A stretch of 64,000 nt of DNA from Skermanella sp. TT6 (GTDB lineage: Bacteria > Pseudomonadota > Alphaproteobacteria > Azospirillales > Azospirillaceae): NCBI RefSeq assembly GCF_016653635.2, contig NZ_CP067420.1, positions 3,445,501 through 3,509,500 of the forward strand. The letters are read 5' to 3'. The notes beneath the pieces were generated by a model. The model had not been told where the DNA came from. It saw nothing but the letters and a program-made list of their open reading frames with translations, and ran no database searches. How positions within the stretch are numbered: position 1 is the stretch's first letter; the number at the start of each line of letters is the position of its first letter. This document shows, in pieces, positions 9,199 to 18,155 of the stretch. A program made the translations under genes and the position numbers.

Positions 9199-10620
9199 AT
9201 GGCAAGAAACCGGACTTTCAACGAGATCTCAGTCGGCGACACGGCGACGATCCGCAGGATCTGCACGGCGAACGATCTGGTGGTCTTCGCTCATGCTTCC
9301 GGCAACCTCAATCCGCTGACGCTTCCGCGAGACAAGGACCGGAACGGCATCGTCGATCCCGACACGATCGCCCCCAGCATGTGGGTCGGATCCCAGATCT
9401 CGGCCGTGCTCGGCAACTCCCTGCCGGGCGCCGGGACGCGCTACCGGGGTCAGACGCTTTCCTTCCACGAGCGGGTGCATGTCGGCGACGAGCTCTCGAT
9501 CACCGTCACGGTGACCGAGAAGCGCGAACCCGGCATCGTGATCCTCGACTGCAAGCTGGTCAACCAGGGCGGCGTCCTGGTCGCCGAGGGCGTCGCCGAC
9601 GTCCTCGCCCCGACCGAGCACATCGACACGCCCGACGCGGACCTGCCCAAGCTGATGATCGAGCGGCACGAGAAGTTCACCCGGATGATCAGCGCCTGCG
9701 AGGCGCTCCCGCCGCTGGAGACGGCGGTCGTGTTCCCGACCGACCGGAGTTCCCTGGGCGGCGTGCTGCTGGCGGCCGATGCCCGGCTGATCGAGCCGAT
9801 CCTGATCGGGCCGGCCGACCGGATCCGGGCCGTCGCGCAGGAGATGGGCGGCGACATCTCCCGATTCCCCATCGTCGAGATCCCGCAGTCGGAGGCCGCG
9901 GCGGCCCACGCGGTCGAACTGGTCCACCAGGGCAAGGCCGGCGCGATCATGAAGGGCAACCTCCATTCCGACGAGCTGCTGCACGAGGTCACCAAGTCCG
10001 GCACCGGCTTGAGGACGGCCCACCGGATCAGCCACGTGTTCGTCATGGACGTGCCCGGCATGGACCATCTGCTGCTGGTCAGCGACGCCGCGATCAACAT
10101 CTTGCCGAGCCTGGAGACCAAGGTCGACATCGTGCAGAACGCGATCAACATGGCCCTGGCGCTCGGCATCAGCCAGCCCCGCGTCGGCATCCTGTCCGCG
10201 GTCGAGACCGTCACCCCCAAGATCCCGTCGACGCTCGACGCGGCCATCCTGTCCAAGATGGCCGAGCGCGGACAGATCAAGGGCGGCATCGTCGACGGCC
10301 CGCTCGCGATGGACAACGCGGTCGATCTGGAAGCCGCCCGGACCAAGGGCATCGCGTCGCTCGTAGCCGGGCGCGCCGACGTGCTGATCGTTCCCAACCT
10401 GGAAGCCGGCAACATGCTGGCCAAGGAACTCACCTTCATCGCGCATGCCGATGCGGCGGGGCTGGTGCTCGGCGCCCGCGTGCCGATCATCCTGACCAGC
10501 CGGGCCGACGACGAGAAGTCCCGCCTCGCCTCCTGCGCGCTGGCGCAGCTCCATCAGGCTTACGCCAGGACCGGCAAGGCCATCCTCGACCTCGGCGGCA
10601 TGCAGGGAGGGCAGCAATGA
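9199..10620 (+). CDS. Bifunctional enoyl-CoA hydratase (MaoC) / phosphate acetyltransferase
   Basis: 473 residues. N-terminal hot-dog MaoC-like domain (about 5-150; FAHASGNLNPLT is the hydratase-like motif) followed by a PTA_PTB phosphotransacylase domain (about 165-465). The second domain interconverts acyl-CoA and acyl phosphate. This fusion is common in alphaproteobacteria and is nearly always paired with acetate kinase, as here. The ATG follows AGGGA by 4 bases. The stop overlaps the next start (ATGA), indicating translational coupling. The 253-base upstream gap holds no other gene. Confidence 0.93.
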   Translation: MARNRTFNEISVGDTATIRRICTANDLVVFAHASGNLNPLTLPRDKDRNGIVDPDTIAPSMWVGSQISAVLGNSLPGAGTRYRGQTLSFHERVHVGDELSITVTVTEKREPGIVILDCKLVNQGGVLVAEGVADVLAPTEHIDTPDADLPKLMIERHEKFTRMISACEALPPLETAVVFPTDRSSLGGVLLAADARLIEPILIGPADRIRAVAQEMGGDISRFPIVEIPQSEAAAAHAVELVHQGKAGAIMKGNLHSDELLHEVTKSGTGLRTAHRISHVFVMDVPGMDHLLLVSDAAINILPSLETKVDIVQNAINMALALGISQPRVGILSAVETVTPKIPSTLDAAILSKMAERGQIKGGIVDGPLAMDNAVDLEAARTKGIASLVAGRADVLIVPNLEAGNMLAKELTFIAHADAAGLVLGARVPIILTSRADDEKSRLASCALAQLHQAYARTGKAILDLGGMQGGQQ

Positions 10621-11813
10621 TCGACTCCATCCTCGTCCTGAACGCCGGATCGAGCAGCATCAAGTTCTCGGTGGAGGCGCCGGCCGGCCCGGGTTCCGTC
10701 CGCATGCTGGCGGTCGGCCAGATCGAAGGCATCGGCACGCATGTCCATTTCGTCGCGAAGGACGCGGACGGCACGGTGCTGGCCGAGACCCGCTGGGAGG
10801 ACGGCTCCGGCCCGACGGACCATGACGCGGCGCTGCACGTGATCAGCGAATGGCTCGACGGGTTCCTCGGCGATGCCCGGGTGCTTGCCGTCGGTCACCG
10901 GGTGGTCCACGGCGGCCCCGACTTCTCCGGTCCCGTGGTCATCACCCCCGGCGTCCGGGCGAAGCTCCGGGAACTGGTGCCGCTGGCTCCCCTGCACCAG
11001 CCGCACAACTTGGCCCCGATCGACGCGGTCGAGGCCCGCTATCCCGGCGTCCTCCAGGTCGCGTGCTTCGATACCTCCTTCCACCGCGGCCACGACTTCG
11101 CCGCCGAGGCGTTCGCGATCCCCCTGAAATATTTCGACCAGGGAATCCGGCGCTACGGCTTCCACGGCCTCTCCTACGAGTATGTCGCGCGCCGCCTGAC
11201 GGAGGTCGCCCCGGACGTCGCCTCGGGCCGGATCGTCGTGGCCCACCTCGGCAACGGCGCCAGCATGTGCGCGATCCGCGGCGGCAGGAGCGTGGAGAGC
11301 ACCATGGGGTTCACGGCGCTCGACGGCCTGGCGATGGGAACCCGCAGCGGCCAGATCGATCCCGGCGTGCTGCTCCATCTGATCGGCACGGCCGGCATGA
11401 CTGTGCCGGAAGTCACTCGCCTGCTCTACCACGAGTCGGGGCTGAAGGGCCTGTCCGGCATCAGCCCAGACATGCGCGACCTGGAGCGCAGCGAGGATCC
11501 GAGAGCGGCCCGGGCGATCGACTACTTCGTCCACGCCATACGCCGTCAGCTCGGCGCCCTGGCGGCCTCGATCGGCGGGCTCGACGCCCTGGTGTTCACC
11601 GCCGGCATCGGCGAGAACTCGGCGATGGTCCGGCGGCGGGTGTGCGAGGGCATGGAATGGCTCGGCATTTCCCTTGATGCCGATGCCAACGAGGGCAATG
11701 CCCAGGTGATCTCCACCGCCGATTCGGCGGCCAGGGTGCTGGTCGTGCGGACCAGCGAGGAGACCATGATCGGCCTGCACGTGCTCGAAGCGCTGGAGCA
11801 GGCCGTCGCCTGA
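10617..11813 (+). CDS. ackA: Acetate/propionate kinase
   Basis: 398 residues, the normal length of acetate kinases. ASKHA-fold motifs: NAGSSSIKF near the N-terminus, the RYGFHGLSYEYV block, GNGASMCAI and MGFTALDGLAMGTRSG (signature 2). It makes ATP from acetyl phosphate or the reverse, completing the acetyl-CoA to acetate branch with the upstream phosphotransacetylase. Start ATG overlaps the previous stop by 4 bases. Substrate preference between acetate and propionate is not visible. The gene ends 15 bases from a convergent lipoprotein gene. Confidence 0.93.
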   Translation: MIDSILVLNAGSSSIKFSVEAPAGPGSVRMLAVGQIEGIGTHVHFVAKDADGTVLAETRWEDGSGPTDHDAALHVISEWLDGFLGDARVLAVGHRVVHGGPDFSGPVVITPGVRAKLRELVPLAPLHQPHNLAPIDAVEARYPGVLQVACFDTSFHRGHDFAAEAFAIPLKYFDQGIRRYGFHGLSYEYVARRLTEVAPDVASGRIVVAHLGNGASMCAIRGGRSVESTMGFTALDGLAMGTRSGQIDPGVLLHLIGTAGMTVPEVTRLLYHESGLKGLSGISPDMRDLERSEDPRAARAIDYFVHAIRRQLGALAASIGGLDALVFTAGIGENSAMVRRRVCEGMEWLGISLDADANEGNAQVISTADSAARVLVVRTSEETMIGLHVLEALEQAVA

Positions 11814-11828
11814 GGACGCCGAACGGCC

Positions 11829-12110
11829 CTAGTTCAGCATGTTCTCGCCGGGGATCGGCCCCGGCCGGATCATGTCGCCGGTGGCCGCGTCGGTATCGCT
11901 GCTGCCGGTGCGGGGCGCTCCGGCGTCGGTGTTGCCGGTCCGGGGGATGCCGGTTGCGGGCCCGCTGCCGCCCTGGGGTCCCAGCGCCGCGCCGCCCGAC
12001 GTGGTGGACCGGCCGTCCGGCTGGGTGTTGCTCCCCTGGCCGGCCAGGTTCTGGCAAGCGGTGGCGGTGAATAGGGCGAGGCCCAATGCGGCGATGGCCA
12101 TGCGTGTCAT
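11829..12110 (-). CDS. Small Gly/Thr/Pro-rich lipoprotein of unknown function
   Basis: 93 residues. Hydrophobic leader MTRMAIAALGLALFTATAC ends in a plausible lipobox (TAC with Cys19), so the mature protein would be lipid-anchored. The remainder is low-complexity Gly, Thr, Asp, Pro with near repeats (GIPRTGNTDAG, then APRTGSSDTDA). Start ATG at 12110 has AGGAG 8 bases upstream; an earlier in-frame ATG would destroy the signal peptide. No known domain is recognised. Confidence 0.65.
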   Translation of the reverse strand: MTRMAIAALGLALFTATACQNLAGQGSNTQPDGRSTTSGGAALGPQGGSGPATGIPRTGNTDAGAPRTGSSDTDAATGDMIRPGPIPGENMLN

Positions 12111-12230
12111 GCTGTTTCTCCTGTCACGATTTGGCCGGCCGCCGCGGCGGCCGGCATGACGCAACAACAGGAACGCGCCGTATCCATTCCGCGGCACGGG
12201 ATTACCGGCCGAGGATGCGTCATCGGGTCC

Positions 12231-12255
12231 GGAACCTTCGGAGGGCGTCGCCGTT
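12231..12255 (+). promoter_or_regulatory. EcfG-type general stress promoter for the glycine-zipper lipoprotein
   Basis: GGAAC, 16 bases, CGTT, in the correct orientation and 36 bases before the ATG of the next gene. Spacing and both half-sites match the EcfG consensus exactly, and the short leader makes a functional link likely. Confidence 0.7.
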
Positions 12256-12291
12256 GCACGGGCCAGAACGCCCGTCAGATAGGAGGACCCC

Positions 12292-12759
12292 ATGACCTAC
12301 CGCAAAGCGACCATCGCCGCATTCGCCACCCTGTCGCTCGGTCTAGGTGCCTGCGAAGGCATGAATACCGGCGATACCGTGGGTACCCTGGGCGGCGCGG
12401 CCGGCGGCGCGCTGCTCGGCTCCCAGATCGGCGGGGGCACCGGACAGCTGGCGGCGACCGCGGTCGGCACGCTCGCCGGAGCCCTGGCCGGGCAGCAGTT
12501 GAGCCGCCATCTCCAGGGCAACGACCGCCAGACCGCGATCCAGGCCGAGGAGACCGCGATCACCCGGAACGAACCGATCCAGTGGTCCAGTGCCGACAGC
12601 GACCGCCGCGGCACCATCGAACCGACCCGGACCTATCAGGACCAGGCCGGCCAGACCTGCCGCGAATACCAGCATACCGTCTATATCGGCGGGCGCGCCG
12701 AGCGGGCCAACGGGACGGCCTGCCAGCAACCCGACGGGTCGTGGCGGATCGTGAGCTGA
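12292..12759 (+). CDS. Glycine-zipper outer-membrane lipoprotein (surface antigen family)
   Basis: 155 residues. Signal peptide with lipobox LGLGAC (Cys20), then a glycine-zipper segment (about 30-65: GGAAGGALLGSQIGGGTGQLAATAVGTLAGALAG with regular Gly spacing) and a C-terminal domain with the YQDQAGQTCREYQHTVYIGGR pattern seen in the 17-kDa-antigen/RT0821 surface-antigen group. Located in the outer membrane by inference. An EcfG promoter sits just upstream, and AGGAGG precedes the ATG. A strong stem-loop terminator follows. Confidence 0.85.
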   Translation: MTYRKATIAAFATLSLGLGACEGMNTGDTVGTLGGAAGGALLGSQIGGGTGQLAATAVGTLAGALAGQQLSRHLQGNDRQTAIQAEETAITRNEPIQWSSADSDRRGTIEPTRTYQDQAGQTCREYQHTVYIGGRAERANGTACQQPDGSWRIVS

Positions 12760-12789
12760 GTCAGACAGGCTGCTCCGAAAACAAGAAAA

Positions 12790-12812
12790 GGGCAGCGGAT
12801 GATCCGCTGCCC
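12790..12812. terminator. Bidirectional intrinsic terminator
   Basis: A 10-base stem GGGCAGCGGA / TCCGCTGCCC with a 3-base loop. It is followed on the plus strand by CTTT and preceded by GAAAAG, which gives TTTTC on the minus strand. It lies between the convergent lipoprotein and porin genes and can serve both. Confidence 0.8.
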
Positions 12813-12857
12813 CTTTCCCTGTCCGATCGGACCCGGTTGCCCGGGTCCGCACTTCGA

Positions 12858-13982
12858 TCAGAAGTTCAGGCGGGTGCTCAGCACCGCGACGTAGCCTTCG
12901 TTGCTGACCGTGGGGCCGGCGGCGACACCCGTCGGGGTCGCGGCGCGGACGTCCTCATCGACGAACATCAGGTCGGCCTGGACGATGAAGCCCGGAGCCA
13001 GGGTGTAGGCAACACCGCCGCCGTAGGTCTTGTAGTCCGGCGTGTAGGTGGTGAAGCCGCCCTTCGCGCCCTCGGCGTCGGCGTAGCTGATGCCGACGGC
13101 GAACGGACCGGCGGTGTAGCTGGCACCCAGGTGCCATGCCTTGGCATCGCCCGCGGTGGTGCCGGAGGCAGCGCCGAAATCGTCACCATCGACATAGCCG
13201 CCGCCGAACTTGAAGCCGGCGTAGCCGACCTGCGCACCGGCCTGCCAAGCGAAGAAGTCTTCCAGCGTGATAGCGGCGGCATCTTCGCCGCTGCCGGTGG
13301 TGGCGGTGGCGCCGACGGCGACCGAGAAGCCCGCGAAGTTGCCGGTGTAGTTGGCGCCGAACTCCCAGAAGTCCTTATAGGAAGCGGTGTTGGCCTTCAG
13401 ACCGACGACCGACTGGCCCTCGTTGCCGTTCTGGGTGGCATAGCTGACACCGGCCTGCACGCCGGCGAACCGCGGGGTCAGGTACATGACCTTGGTCGAG
13501 TCACCCGAGTCCGGAGCCTTGATGGTGCCGAAGAAGGGCTGGGCGCCGAAGCGGAGGCCGCCGGAGCTGACGTCCAGGAAGTCGTAGGCGTCGCCGTCGA
13601 GCTGCTCGATGCCGATCAGCGGGGCGTAGATGGCGAGCGTGTCGGCGGCGCCGTCGAAGTCACCCAACTCGATACGGCCCCAGGTGCCGCCGAGGTAGAC
13701 CGAGGCCTCGTCCGTCACGATGCCGGCGTTGGCACCCGAGGAGTTCTGCAGCTCGACCTTGGCACCGTAGAGCAGGCCATTGTCGGCCTTGCCGTCGGCG
13801 CGCACGACGATCTCGGTCTCGAGCTGGAATTCACGGCTGGTGCGGCCCGGAACGTCGTCATCGTAGTAGGCGCCGAAGAACTCGGTGTAACCGCCCAAGG
13901 ACACGGTGATCTGCGCCTGTGCAGCCTGCGCATACAGAGCGGCGGCGGCGATCGCGGTGGTCCCCAAAAGGATCTTTTTCAT
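12858..13982 (-). CDS. Gram-negative porin (outer-membrane beta barrel)
   Basis: 374 residues with signal peptide (MKKILLGTTAIAAAALYAQA, cleavage near AQA-QIT). The mature chain has alternating polar/hydrophobic strands, many Gly/Tyr/Asp turns and ends with Phe (STRLNF), the outer-membrane sorting residue. It resembles the Porin_4 general-porin family of alphaproteobacteria. It should form a trimeric diffusion channel. RBS AGGGG lies about 9 bases before the ATG. A shared terminator follows its stop. The long AT-rich leader upstream suggests a highly expressed and regulated gene. Confidence 0.9.
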   Translation of the reverse strand: MKKILLGTTAIAAAALYAQAAQAQITVSLGGYTEFFGAYYDDDVPGRTSREFQLETEIVVRADGKADNGLLYGAKVELQNSSGANAGIVTDEASVYLGGTWGRIELGDFDGAADTLAIYAPLIGIEQLDGDAYDFLDVSSGGLRFGAQPFFGTIKAPDSGDSTKVMYLTPRFAGVQAGVSYATQNGNEGQSVVGLKANTASYKDFWEFGANYTGNFAGFSVAVGATATTGSGEDAAAITLEDFFAWQAGAQVGYAGFKFGGGYVDGDDFGAASGTTAGDAKAWHLGASYTAGPFAVGISYADAEGAKGGFTTYTPDYKTYGGGVAYTLAPGFIVQADLMFVDEDVRAATPTGVAAGPTVSNEGYVAVLSTRLNF

Positions 13983-14391
13983 TTAAGCTACCCCTATCGA
14001 GTATTCATTCAACCGACGCAGCCACGATCTTGTCGTCCCCGCTGTCGTCTTGGCCGTATAGATACCTCAATGCTGATCCAGCTGAAGTCCTTTCTGCTTC
14101 ACAGTGTGAGCTTTGGGCACATATGTGTTGGATCAGTAACATCACCCATACCGCCTATTACTAATACTTTTGATTTGTGACTTCGGATCTATTGTGGCTG
14201 CTGAAGGCGCATGGAACCTGTTTTTGTCCTGGTCGGCTCCGGTGTATCAAAGGGGATGCTGGCGCCGTGCGCATGCGTAGCCAAAGGTGAAAGTCTAACC
14301 TGGACCGTACATCCGGAAATGCCGCCCTGCTTCACCAAGCGTCGCCCAAGGGCAGTCCAGCCACAATCTGAAGTCGCGCCGGGATATTTCC
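13983..14391. other. AT-rich divergent promoter region of porin and K+/H+ antiporter
   Basis: 409 bases, markedly AT-rich near 14040-14200. On the minus strand TTCAGC, 16 bases, TATCTA is a possible porin promoter (about 14059-14086). No RNA gene or stable stem-loop with a T tract was found. A small regulatory RNA cannot be excluded. Confidence 0.4.
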
Positions 14392-16278
14392 ATGGAATCG
14401 ATCAACCTAATCATTCTCGTCGCCGCGGCCCTCCTGCTGGTCAGCATCTTCACGAGCCTGATTTCCTTCCGCATCGGCGCCCCGCTGCTCCTGATCTTCC
14501 TTGGCGTCGGTCTCGCCGCGGGGGAGGACGGGATCGGCGGCATCGATTTCGACAATACGCCTGCCGCCTTCCTGATCGGCAGCGTGGCGCTGGCGATCAT
14601 CCTGTTCGAAAGCGGATTCGACACGCGCTTCTCCAGCTACAGGGCGGCGGCCTGGCCGGCGCTGACGCTGGCGACGGCGGGAGTCGTCGCGACCACGGCC
14701 CTTGTCGGAACCGCGGCCCGTTACGCCCTGGGGCTTCCCTGGCAGGAGGCGTTGCTGGTCGGCGCGATCGTCAGCTCGACCGACGCGGCGGCGGTCTTCT
14801 TCCTGTTGAGGGTCGGCGGGATCACGCTCCGCGACCGTGTCCGGTCCACCCTGGAGATCGAATCGGGGACCAACGATCCCATGTCGATCTTCCTGACCAT
14901 CGCCCTCGTCGAACTCATCGCGGCCGGCGGGGCCGAATCGCCTTGGGACCTGCTCCTGATGTTCGCCACCCAGATCGGCGGCGGCGTCCTGTTCGGCCTT
15001 GCCGGCGGATGGCTGCTGATCCTGGCGATCAATCGCATCCGCCTGGAGCAGGGACTGTACCCGGTCGTGTCCCTGTCCCTCGCTCTGTTCATCTTCGCGG
15101 TCGCCGGAACCCTCGGGGGAAGCGGCTTCCTGGCGGTCTATGTCGCGGGGCTGATCGCCGGAAACGCCAAGCTGCGCGGCGCGCAGAGCCTGCGCCGGTT
15201 CCACAACGGCCTGACCTGGCTGAGCCAGATCGTGATGTTCGTCATGCTGGGCCTGCTGGCGACGCCGTCGCAGTTTCCGGAACTGCTGGCGCCCGCCGCG
15301 CTGCTGGCGCTGGTGCTGATCCTGGTCGCCCGGCCGCTGGCGGTCTGGCTGTGCCTGGCGCCGTTCCGCTTCACCGCCAACGAGACCACCTTCATCGCCT
15401 GGGTCGGGCTGCGCGGCGCGGTGTCGATCCTGCTCGCCATCGTGCCGACGCTGTTCGGGCTGCCCGACGGCCAGACCTACTTCAACATCGCCTTCCTGAT
15501 CGTGCTGATGTCGCTGCTGGTCCAAGGCTGGACGATCAGGCCGCTCGCGCATTGGCTGAAACTGATCGTGCCGCCGCGAATCGGGCCGGTCGACAGGGTG
15601 GAGCTGGAACTGCCCGGACAGGCCGACTACGAACTGGTCGCCTATACGATCCGCGAGCACAGCCCGGTGGTGACCGGGCACCGCCTGCCCCGCTGGGCGC
15701 GGCCATCGCTGATCATCCGGGACGGTCAGGTCCAGACGGTCCATACCGTCCGCCACCTCCAGGCCGGCGACCTGGTCTATCTGTTCACCGCGCCGTCGCG
15801 CGTGGCCCTGCTCGACCGGCTGTTCGGCGAGACGCGCGAGCTGGCGGAGGACGACCGGCAGTTCTTCGGCGACCTGAGCCTGAAGGCCGACATCACGGTG
15901 GGAGCCCTGGCGGAGCTTTACGGCCTGCCCCTCTCCGTGCGCAACGCCAAGCTGACCCTGGCCGACCTGTTCCGGCAGGAGTTCCGCGACTCGGTCGAGG
16001 TCGGCGACCGGCTGCGCATGGGCTCGGTCGAGTTGATCGCCCGGGACATGGACGAGGGCAGGCTGCTCACCGTGGGGCTCGCGCTCGAACCGGCGACTCC
16101 GACCGCCGGCCCTCGCATTCCCGTGATTCCCCGGCCGGGGGACCTGCTCCACGCCCTTGAGGCCGCCAGGAGCCGCTTCTATTTCCGCCTGTGGCAGCGC
16201 CGCCAGCGGCGGCAGGCCCGCAGGGCGGAGCGGCGCGCGCGACGCGCGTTGAAGCGAAGCGGCGGCGACCGCGGATGA
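14392..16278 (+). CDS. K+/H+ antiporter, NhaP2/CvrA type (first copy)
   Basis: 628 residues. CPA1-type membrane domain with about 13 helices over residues 5-400; the ion-binding region contains SSTDAAAVFF and the SGTNDPM motif. A TrkA-C-like regulatory domain follows (about 405-485) and a CorC/HlyC-like C-terminal domain (about 495-590). The end is very Arg-rich (RRQRRQARRAERRARRALKR), probably facing the inner leaflet or nucleic acid. It exchanges cytoplasmic K+ for protons. A paralogue of the same architecture lies at 18156-19913 on the opposite strand. Confidence 0.9.
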   Translation: MESINLIILVAAALLLVSIFTSLISFRIGAPLLLIFLGVGLAAGEDGIGGIDFDNTPAAFLIGSVALAIILFESGFDTRFSSYRAAAWPALTLATAGVVATTALVGTAARYALGLPWQEALLVGAIVSSTDAAAVFFLLRVGGITLRDRVRSTLEIESGTNDPMSIFLTIALVELIAAGGAESPWDLLLMFATQIGGGVLFGLAGGWLLILAINRIRLEQGLYPVVSLSLALFIFAVAGTLGGSGFLAVYVAGLIAGNAKLRGAQSLRRFHNGLTWLSQIVMFVMLGLLATPSQFPELLAPAALLALVLILVARPLAVWLCLAPFRFTANETTFIAWVGLRGAVSILLAIVPTLFGLPDGQTYFNIAFLIVLMSLLVQGWTIRPLAHWLKLIVPPRIGPVDRVELELPGQADYELVAYTIREHSPVVTGHRLPRWARPSLIIRDGQVQTVHTVRHLQAGDLVYLFTAPSRVALLDRLFGETRELAEDDRQFFGDLSLKADITVGALAELYGLPLSVRNAKLTLADLFRQEFRDSVEVGDRLRMGSVELIARDMDEGRLLTVGLALEPATPTAGPRIPVIPRPGDLLHALEAARSRFYFRLWQRRQRRQARRAERRARRALKRSGGDRG

Positions 16279-16362
16279 ACGGCCTGCAACGGATCAAGCG
16301 GTTCGCGGTTCTTACTGCGACCTCGTGATGCAAGGTCGACGAAGGCTGAAGGTTGGATTGAC

Positions 16363-16995
16363 ATGATTGACTGGATCACCGGTCTGATGAATTCGCTCGG
16401 CTATGCCGGCATCGCGTTCCTGATGTTCCTGGAGAACATCTTTCCGCCGATCCCGTCGGAAGTCGTGATGCCGCTCGCCGGTTTCACCGCGGCCGAGGGG
16501 CCCCTGTCGCTGGTCGGGGTCATCGTGGCAGGCGTCGTCGGTTCGGTCGCCGGCGCCCTGCCCTGGTACTATGCCGGCAAGAAATACGGCGCCAAGCGGA
16601 TGCGCCACTTCGCGGAGCGGTACGGGCGCTGGATCACGGTGTCGCCGGAGGACATCGACCGTGCGACGGGATGGTTCGAGCGCCACGGAGGGGTGGCGGT
16701 CCTGATCGGACGCCTCGTTCCCGGCGTGCGGACCCTGATATCCGTTCCCGCGGGCATCAGCGGCATGCCCATGATCCCCTTCCTGCTCTATTCCACGATC
16801 GGGACCGTGGCCTGGACCGGCGCGCTCGCGGCCTGCGGCTATATCCTGCGCGGCCAGTGGCAGGCGGTGGAAGCCTATATCAGCCCCATCAGCACCGCCG
16901 TCATCGCCGGCCTCGTCCTCCTGTTCGCCTATCGATTCTACCGCCAATGGAACGGGCGGCGGAAAGGCGAGGAGGCGAGCCAGCCCGGGGAGTGA
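16363..16995 (+). CDS. DedA family membrane protein
   Basis: 210 residues with several hydrophobic helices. The DedA/VTT motifs are visible: FLMFLENIFPPIPSEVVMPLAG near the start, and the later GRLVPGVRTLISVPAGI motif with conserved Arg, Pro and Gly. DedA proteins act as flippases or transporters of undecaprenyl phosphate or phospholipids and influence membrane potential and envelope stability. It starts 85 bases after the antiporter gene in the same direction and could be cotranscribed. TTGGA lies 6 bases before the ATG. Confidence 0.9.
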   Translation: MIDWITGLMNSLGYAGIAFLMFLENIFPPIPSEVVMPLAGFTAAEGPLSLVGVIVAGVVGSVAGALPWYYAGKKYGAKRMRHFAERYGRWITVSPEDIDRATGWFERHGGVAVLIGRLVPGVRTLISVPAGISGMPMIPFLLYSTIGTVAWTGALAACGYILRGQWQAVEAYISPISTAVIAGLVLLFAYRFYRQWNGRRKGEEASQPGE

Positions 16996-17095
16996 TGGGC
17001 CGACCGAACGCGCCATTGCACCGGTTTCCCCGTTCGTTTACAAGCACGCCGAAAAGCTCTTTACCAAAAGTTGCAGAACTTCGCTGGAGGCGACA

Positions 17096-18148
17096 ATGCT
17101 TTGGTGGTTCGCTCACTCGCCGTCGGCGCCGAGGGGCTTGGCGATGCTCGTGGGGATCGGCGTCTCGGCCGGCATCCTGGCGAGCGCCGGTCCGGCCGGG
17201 GCGGCTCCGGCAAGGTCGGTCTACACGTTCGGCGACAGCCTGAGCGACACCGGCAACGTCACCGCCGCGACCCTCGGCCTGCTGCCGATCTCGCCGCCCT
17301 ATGCGCCGGGGCGGTTCTCGAACGGCCCCGTCTGGACCGACATCGTCGCCGCCGCCTACGGCACCGAGTCGCGGCCGTCGCTCCTGGGCGGGAACAACTA
17401 TGCCGTCGGCGGCGCCACGACCGGCGGGACCGCGTCGGTCGCAGGGGTTCCGATACCCGGCGTGACCCTGCAGACTCTGGGCTTCCTGTCGCGGCTCCCG
17501 CCGACCGGCGCGGACCCGGACGCCCTATACATCGTCTATGGCGGCGGCAACGACGTCCGGAACGAGCTGGCCGGCACCCTTCCGGCCGAGACGCTGGCGG
17601 CCGCTGCCACCGCCAATGTCGGCCAGTCCTTGACGAACCTCGCCCTGGCGGGCGCCCGCTACATCATGGTGCCCAACCTCAGCGATCTCGCCATGACGCC
17701 GGAGTCGATCGCGGGCGGCCCCGCGATACAGGAGCGGGCCACCACCCTGTCGGCCGCGTTCAACGCCGCGCTGACGTCGGTCCTGGCCGACATCGAAGCG
17801 AGCTTTCCGGTCGAGCTGGTTTCGCTGGACGTCCGCAGCCTGTTCAACGACGTCGCTTCCAACCCGGCAGGGTATGGGCTGACCGACGTGACGACGCCGT
17901 GCTTCAGCGGCGCGATCGGCCAGCCCGGGACCGTGTGCGCCGATCCCGACCAGTACCTGTTCTGGGACAGCGTGCATCCCAGCGCCGCCGCGCACCGCAT
18001 CCTCGGGAACTATGCCCTGGCCGCCCTGTCCGACTGGGACGTGGGCGGTTCCGGCGGCGACCCGACCGAGGTGCCCGAGCCGGCGACGCTCGTGCTGCTC
18101 GCCGGCGGCCTGCTGGGCCTGGGCCTGCTGCGCCGCCGCCGGGCCTGA
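17096..18148 (+). CDS. Secreted SGNH/GDSL hydrolase with PEP-CTERM sorting signal
   Basis: 350 residues. Signal peptide about 13-37. GDSL block I is FGDSLSDTGN with nucleophile Ser48; GGNNYAVGGATT and YGGGNDV give blocks II/III; FWDSVHPSAAAH gives the Asp and His of block V. The last 25 residues (326-350) are VPEP, a hydrophobic helix and RRRR, a textbook PEP-CTERM tail that is cut by an exosortase. So it is likely an extracellular or surface esterase/lipase. RBS GGAGG is 5 bases from the ATG. No exosortase gene is in the window. It ends 7 bases from the convergent second antiporter gene. Confidence 0.88.
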   Translation: MLWWFAHSPSAPRGLAMLVGIGVSAGILASAGPAGAAPARSVYTFGDSLSDTGNVTAATLGLLPISPPYAPGRFSNGPVWTDIVAAAYGTESRPSLLGGNNYAVGGATTGGTASVAGVPIPGVTLQTLGFLSRLPPTGADPDALYIVYGGGNDVRNELAGTLPAETLAAAATANVGQSLTNLALAGARYIMVPNLSDLAMTPESIAGGPAIQERATTLSAAFNAALTSVLADIEASFPVELVSLDVRSLFNDVASNPAGYGLTDVTTPCFSGAIGQPGTVCADPDQYLFWDSVHPSAAAHRILGNYALAALSDWDVGGSGGDPTEVPEPATLVLLAGGLLGLGLLRRRRA

Positions 18149-18155
18149 AGGCCGC

